DNA of 8,429 bases from assembly GCA_021805265.1 (NCBI GenBank), contig JAJZFR010000354.1:1-8429 (forward strand). Direction: 5' to 3'. Of this stretch, positions 6,795 through 8,429 are shown piece by piece (the stretch's first letter is position 1; each line of letters starts with the position of its first letter). The notes under the pieces were generated by a model, which was not told the origin of the DNA, made no database searches, and saw nothing but the letters and a program-made list of their open reading frames with translations. A program made the position numbers and the translations under genes. The DNA comes from Acidobacteriota bacterium. Its GTDB lineage: Bacteria > Acidobacteriota > Terriglobia > Terriglobales > Acidobacteriaceae.

Positions 6795-6823
6795 ACGATA
6801 GCACGGGAAGGTCCGCGGTGCAA
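6795..6823 (-). promoter_or_regulatory. Putative promoter of the secreted-protein gene, leaderless geometry
   Basis: On the minus strand TTGCAC (6823-6818) and TATCGT (6800-6795) are separated by 17 bp. TGC directly before the -10 gives an extended TGnTATCGT box. The -35 match is weak (three of six). The -10 ends 6 nt before the ATG at 6788, the same geometry as the ATPase promoter. Confidence 0.5.
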
Positions 6824-6858
6824 CAGGAATCCTGATGGTATTTGCCGGTCGCCGAGGA

Positions 6859-6887
6859 TTGCCCGGCGCACTCGCCTGTGGTAGGCT
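6859..6887 (+). promoter_or_regulatory. Putative promoter of the tRNA-tuf operon
   Basis: TTGCCC (6859-6864) and TAGGCT (6882-6887) are separated by 17 bp, and the -10 is preceded by TGG, giving an extended TGnTAGGCT element. Transcription would begin near 6894, leaving a leader of about 90 nt before tRNA-Thr. The leader carries a 5-bp stem (GGCTT at 6963-6967 with AAGCC at 6975-6979) ending 7 nt before the mature tRNA, which may aid processing. This element lies back-to-back with the promoter at 6795-6823. Confidence 0.55.
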
Positions 6888-6986
6888 GAAGGTCTGTGCC
6901 TATCTCGCAGGCAGTGCGAAAGTGTGCCTGAAGCGTGGTTCCGGGATCGGCGTCAGACGAGTGGCTTTGGAGAGAAGCCGAAGTGG

Positions 6987-7062
6987 GCTGGCGTAGCTCA
7001 GCTGGTAGAGCATCTGATTTGTAATCAGAGGGTCGGGGGTTCAAATCCCTTCGCCAGCTCCA
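6987..7062 (+). tRNA. tRNA-Thr (anticodon UGU)
   Basis: This is a 76-nt cloverleaf with encoded CCA. The acceptor arm GCTGGCG pairs fully with CGCCAGC, with T as discriminator. The anticodon stem TCTGA/TCAGA closes the loop TTTGTAA, placing TGT at 7020-7022. The T-loop is TTCAAAT. It reads ACA and wobble ACN codons and is the first gene of the cluster. Confidence 0.97.
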
Positions 7063-7329
7063 GCGAAGTTTGCAGGGAAGTGGGTTGTGCGCGTCGATTG
7101 CGGAGTCACCGGAGCGGATGTGGAGTGGAGCATCCGGCAGGGACGATTCGGAGTGGACGCGGAGTGGCACAAGGTTTTTGAAGTGCCTGGCGGGATGGGC
7201 AGGATTCGATCCGACAGGCAGCATCCTCTCGCGGTGACCCCACAGAGGCGCAGAACAGGAAGGCCGGCAGGAATCCGGTTTCTTTTCGATGCGCGCAAGT
7301 GAGGAAGCCGGGTGGGATGGACGAGATGG
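7063..7329 (+). other. Spacer between tRNA-Thr(UGU) and tRNA-Tyr(GUA)
   Basis: This 267-bp stretch is long for a tRNA cluster. A 71-codon frame (7087-7302, GTG start, GGGAAG upstream) is open, but its product resembles nothing I know, and the opposite strand has similar open frames, as expected from high GC. GGAGTGG occurs three times (7122, 7150, 7161). A hairpin candidate lies at 7261-7281. I cannot assign a gene. Confidence 0.5.
7261..7286 (+). terminator. Weak terminator-like hairpin in the tRNA spacer
   Basis: AGGCCGG (7261-7267) can pair with CCGGTTT (7275-7281), including two G-U pairs, around a 7-nt loop (CAGGAAT). CTTTT follows. The stem is short and the T-run is only four, so at most it would cause partial termination or mark an RNA-processing end. 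It may be chance. Confidence 0.25.
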
Positions 7330-7417
7330 GCACAGGTGGCCGAGTGGTTAATGGCAGCAGACTGTAAATCTGCCGTCCTTTGGGACTACGAAGGTTCGAA
7401 TCCTTCCCTGTGCACCA
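7330..7417 (+). tRNA. tRNA-Tyr (anticodon GUA)
   Basis: This is an 88-nt class II tRNA with a long variable arm and encoded CCA. The acceptor GCACAGG pairs with CCTGTGC, with A as discriminator as expected for Tyr. The anticodon stem GCAGA/TCTGC closes CTGTAAA, placing GTA at 7364-7366. The T-loop is TTCGAAT. It decodes UAC and UAU. Confidence 0.97.
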
Positions 7418-7447
7418 GCAAAAGGCAGCGGGAAGAAGGCAGGACGG

Positions 7448-7678
7448 ATGCCGGCAAGCGGGCGCGTGGAGCGGAAGTATCGAGTGGCTCTGGCGCTGTA
7501 TGTGGTTCTGGGGGTGGTGGCCTGGACGACGTTGAGCAGCGATGCCGTGGAGGTTTTTGGCAAAGCGGTTCCGCTGCGGTTGTTGCCGGTGCTGGTTTTG
7601 TGTGGATTTGCGCTGCGGACGTGGGTGGCGATGCAGGCGGAACGGATTCGGCGAAAGGCGGAAGATGGCCAGCCGTGA
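7448..7678 (+). CDS. Small two-helix membrane protein, unknown function
   Basis: The 76-residue ORF lies between tRNA-Tyr and tRNA-Thr(GGU). It has an ATG start with GAAGG 8 nt upstream (7435-7439) and AGGA closer in. Two hydrophobic stretches are visible: about residues 13-29 (VALALYVVLGVVAW and following) and 43-57 (LRLLPVLVLCGFALR). The N-terminus (RVERKYR) and C-terminus (QAERIRRKAEDGQP) are both basic, which predicts a helical hairpin with both ends in the cytoplasm. I do not recognise a family. The clear ribosome binding site and the coherent membrane pattern support a real gene. Its transcript would also be cut by tRNA processing at both sides, so expression may depend on RNase activity. 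Confidence 0.65.
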   Translation: MPASGRVERKYRVALALYVVLGVVAWTTLSSDAVEVFGKAVPLRLLPVLVLCGFALRTWVAMQAERIRRKAEDGQP

Positions 7679-7707
7679 TGGGATCGGGCCGCGACGAGTT
7701 TGGAAGG

Positions 7708-7783
<76 letters not shown>

Positions 7784-7835
7784 GAGTTTGATTCAGGGTT
7801 GGGCTGCTGCGGGAAGTTTGGGCGGCAGGGTTTGA

Positions 7836-7910
7836 GCGGGAGTAACTCAGTGGTAGAGTCACAGCCTTCCAAGCTGTTGGTCGCGAGTTCGATCCTCGTC
7901 TCCCGCTCCA
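7836..7910 (+). tRNA. tRNA-Gly (anticodon UCC)
   Basis: This is a 75-nt cloverleaf with encoded CCA. The acceptor GCGGGAG pairs with CTCCCGC, with T as discriminator. The anticodon stem ACAGC/GCTGT closes CTTCCAA, placing TCC at 7868-7870. The T-loop is TTCGATC. It decodes GGA and GGG. Confidence 0.97.
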
Positions 7911-7953
7911 GAGTTGGTCGGCGCAGGTAGCCGAATTTTGCAAGAGGGTTGGA

Positions 7954-8262
7954 ATGTTCGAGCAGGCTGTTTTTCCGGTGCAGAATGCTGCGGATTTTGA
8001 AGCTTTGCAGGGCCGTGTGCAGGCGGCGTTTGCCGCGCCTCGCGTGGACCTGTTTCTGGCCTCGGTGAAGGCGCGGAAGTTGCGCGTTCGGCAGTTTGAG
8101 GCGATTCTGGCGGCGGGTTTGCTGGGCGAGGATGGGAGCCGGTTGTATGCCGCGCTGCCGGTGAGCGACCAGGCGTTGATGCGGGAGCGGTATCTGGCGC
8201 AGGTGGAACGGGTTCCACAGGAGCTGCGGCAGCGGTTTTCAGGGGTTTACGCCTACTATTGA
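7954..8262 (+). CDS. 102-residue protein of unknown function between tRNA-Gly and tuf
   Basis: The ORF starts at an ATG preceded by AGAGGG with 5 nt spacing and ends with a TGA 76 bp before tuf. The product has no signal peptide or membrane segment. It is predicted largely alpha-helical, with a charged core (DLFLASVKARKLRVRQFEAILAAG, about residues 32-55) and an ending of QRFSGVYAYY. Codon third positions are G/C-rich like the neighbours, and the ribosome binding site is good, so it is probably a real gene co-transcribed with tuf. I do not recognise the family. Its place in a translation operon suggests a housekeeping role, but nothing in the sequence shows which. Confidence 0.75.
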   Translation: MFEQAVFPVQNAADFEALQGRVQAAFAAPRVDLFLASVKARKLRVRQFEAILAAGLLGEDGSRLYAALPVSDQALMRERYLAQVERVPQELRQRFSGVYAYY

Positions 8263-8278
8263 GTGGGTGGAATTCACG

Positions 8279-8292
8279 CCGGCTGAAGCCGG
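8279..8292 (+). other. Short GC hairpin in the tuf leader
   Basis: CCGGC (8279-8283) pairs with GCCGG (8288-8292) around a TGAA tetraloop. It lies 16 nt after the stop of the 102-aa ORF and 46 nt before the tuf ATG. No T-run follows, so it is not an intrinsic terminator. It could be an RNA stability or processing element. Confidence 0.4.
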
Positions 8293-8338
8293 AGAGTGCA
8301 AGCAACGGTAACAGCGTTCAGAAAGGGAATTTGGAGAG

Positions 8339-8429
8339 ATGGCGAAGGAAAAGTTTGATCGCAGCAAGCCGCATGTGAACGTGGGGACGATTGGTCACAT
8401 TGATCACGGGAAGACGACGTTGACGGCGG
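8339..8429 (+). CDS. tuf: Translation elongation factor Tu, first 30 codons
   Basis: EF-Tu delivers aminoacyl-tRNA to the ribosome as a GTP complex. The visible N-terminus, [20 protein letters not shown] then [10 protein letters not shown], is diagnostic and includes the G1/P-loop GHIDHGKT (Ile where many bacteria have Val). The window ends within codon 31. The ATG at 8339 is fixed by the conserved MAKEKF start. GGAG lies only 2 nt before it, an unusually tight spacing, while AAGGG lies 11 nt upstream, so either could serve. The preceding tRNAs supply the operon context known from tufB of enterobacteria. Confidence 0.98.

Noticed and set aside
6634..7224. Minus-strand 196-codon frame covering the divergent promoter region and tRNA-Thr
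   Set aside because: It is antisense to a tRNA and overlaps the secreted-protein start in another frame. No ribosome binding site or family resemblance was seen.
7859..8305. Minus-strand 148-codon frame antisense to tRNA-Gly and the 102-aa ORF
   Set aside because: The product is Pro/Ala/Arg-rich filler overlapping a tRNA. The plus-strand ORF has the ribosome binding site and operon context.

Overview
The window is GC-rich, with strong G/C bias at third codon positions. It carries a mutL gene with the endonuclease-type C-terminus, a cytidylate kinase gene, and a tRNA Thr-Tyr-Thr-Gly cluster running into tuf (EF-Tu). The overall style, including a small secreted protein with paired helical repeats and an AlkZ-related gene beside mutL, suggests a member of the Acidobacteriota (Terriglobia-like). 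This is an inference from gene content and protein style; no database search was possible.

Layout. Everything from 1 to 6788 reads on the minus strand; everything from about 6860 to the end reads on the plus strand. The two arms diverge from a 198-bp intergenic region (6789-6986). In minus-strand transcription order the left arm is: a secreted protein of unknown function (6788-6012); an AAA+/DUF4143 ATPase (5892-4717) whose base composition looks less GC-rich than its neighbours; mutL (4659-2590); an AlkZ-related winged-helix protein with a long basic, repeat-rich tail (2396-714); and cmk (717 to the window edge, last few codons missing). The AlkZ-related gene and cmk overlap by a GTGA junction, so they are probably translationally coupled.

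The right arm is a tRNA-tuf transcription unit: a promoter-like element, tRNA-Thr(UGU), a 267-bp spacer, tRNA-Tyr(GUA), a small two-helix membrane ORF, tRNA-Thr(GGU), tRNA-Gly(UCC), a 102-aa unknown protein, and the first 30 codons of tuf. These are the same four tRNA identities that precede tufB in Escherichia coli, with the last two swapped and two protein genes interleaved.

The genes do not form one obvious new system. The most notable points are: (i) the pairing of mutL with an AlkZ-related DNA-binding protein that has gained a low-complexity Arg/Pro/Ser/Gln tail built from 15-bp tandem repeats; (ii) promoter-like hexamers placed 6 nt before the ATG in two left-arm genes with no visible ribosome binding site, suggesting leaderless transcripts; and (iii) small protein genes inserted into a tRNA-tuf operon.
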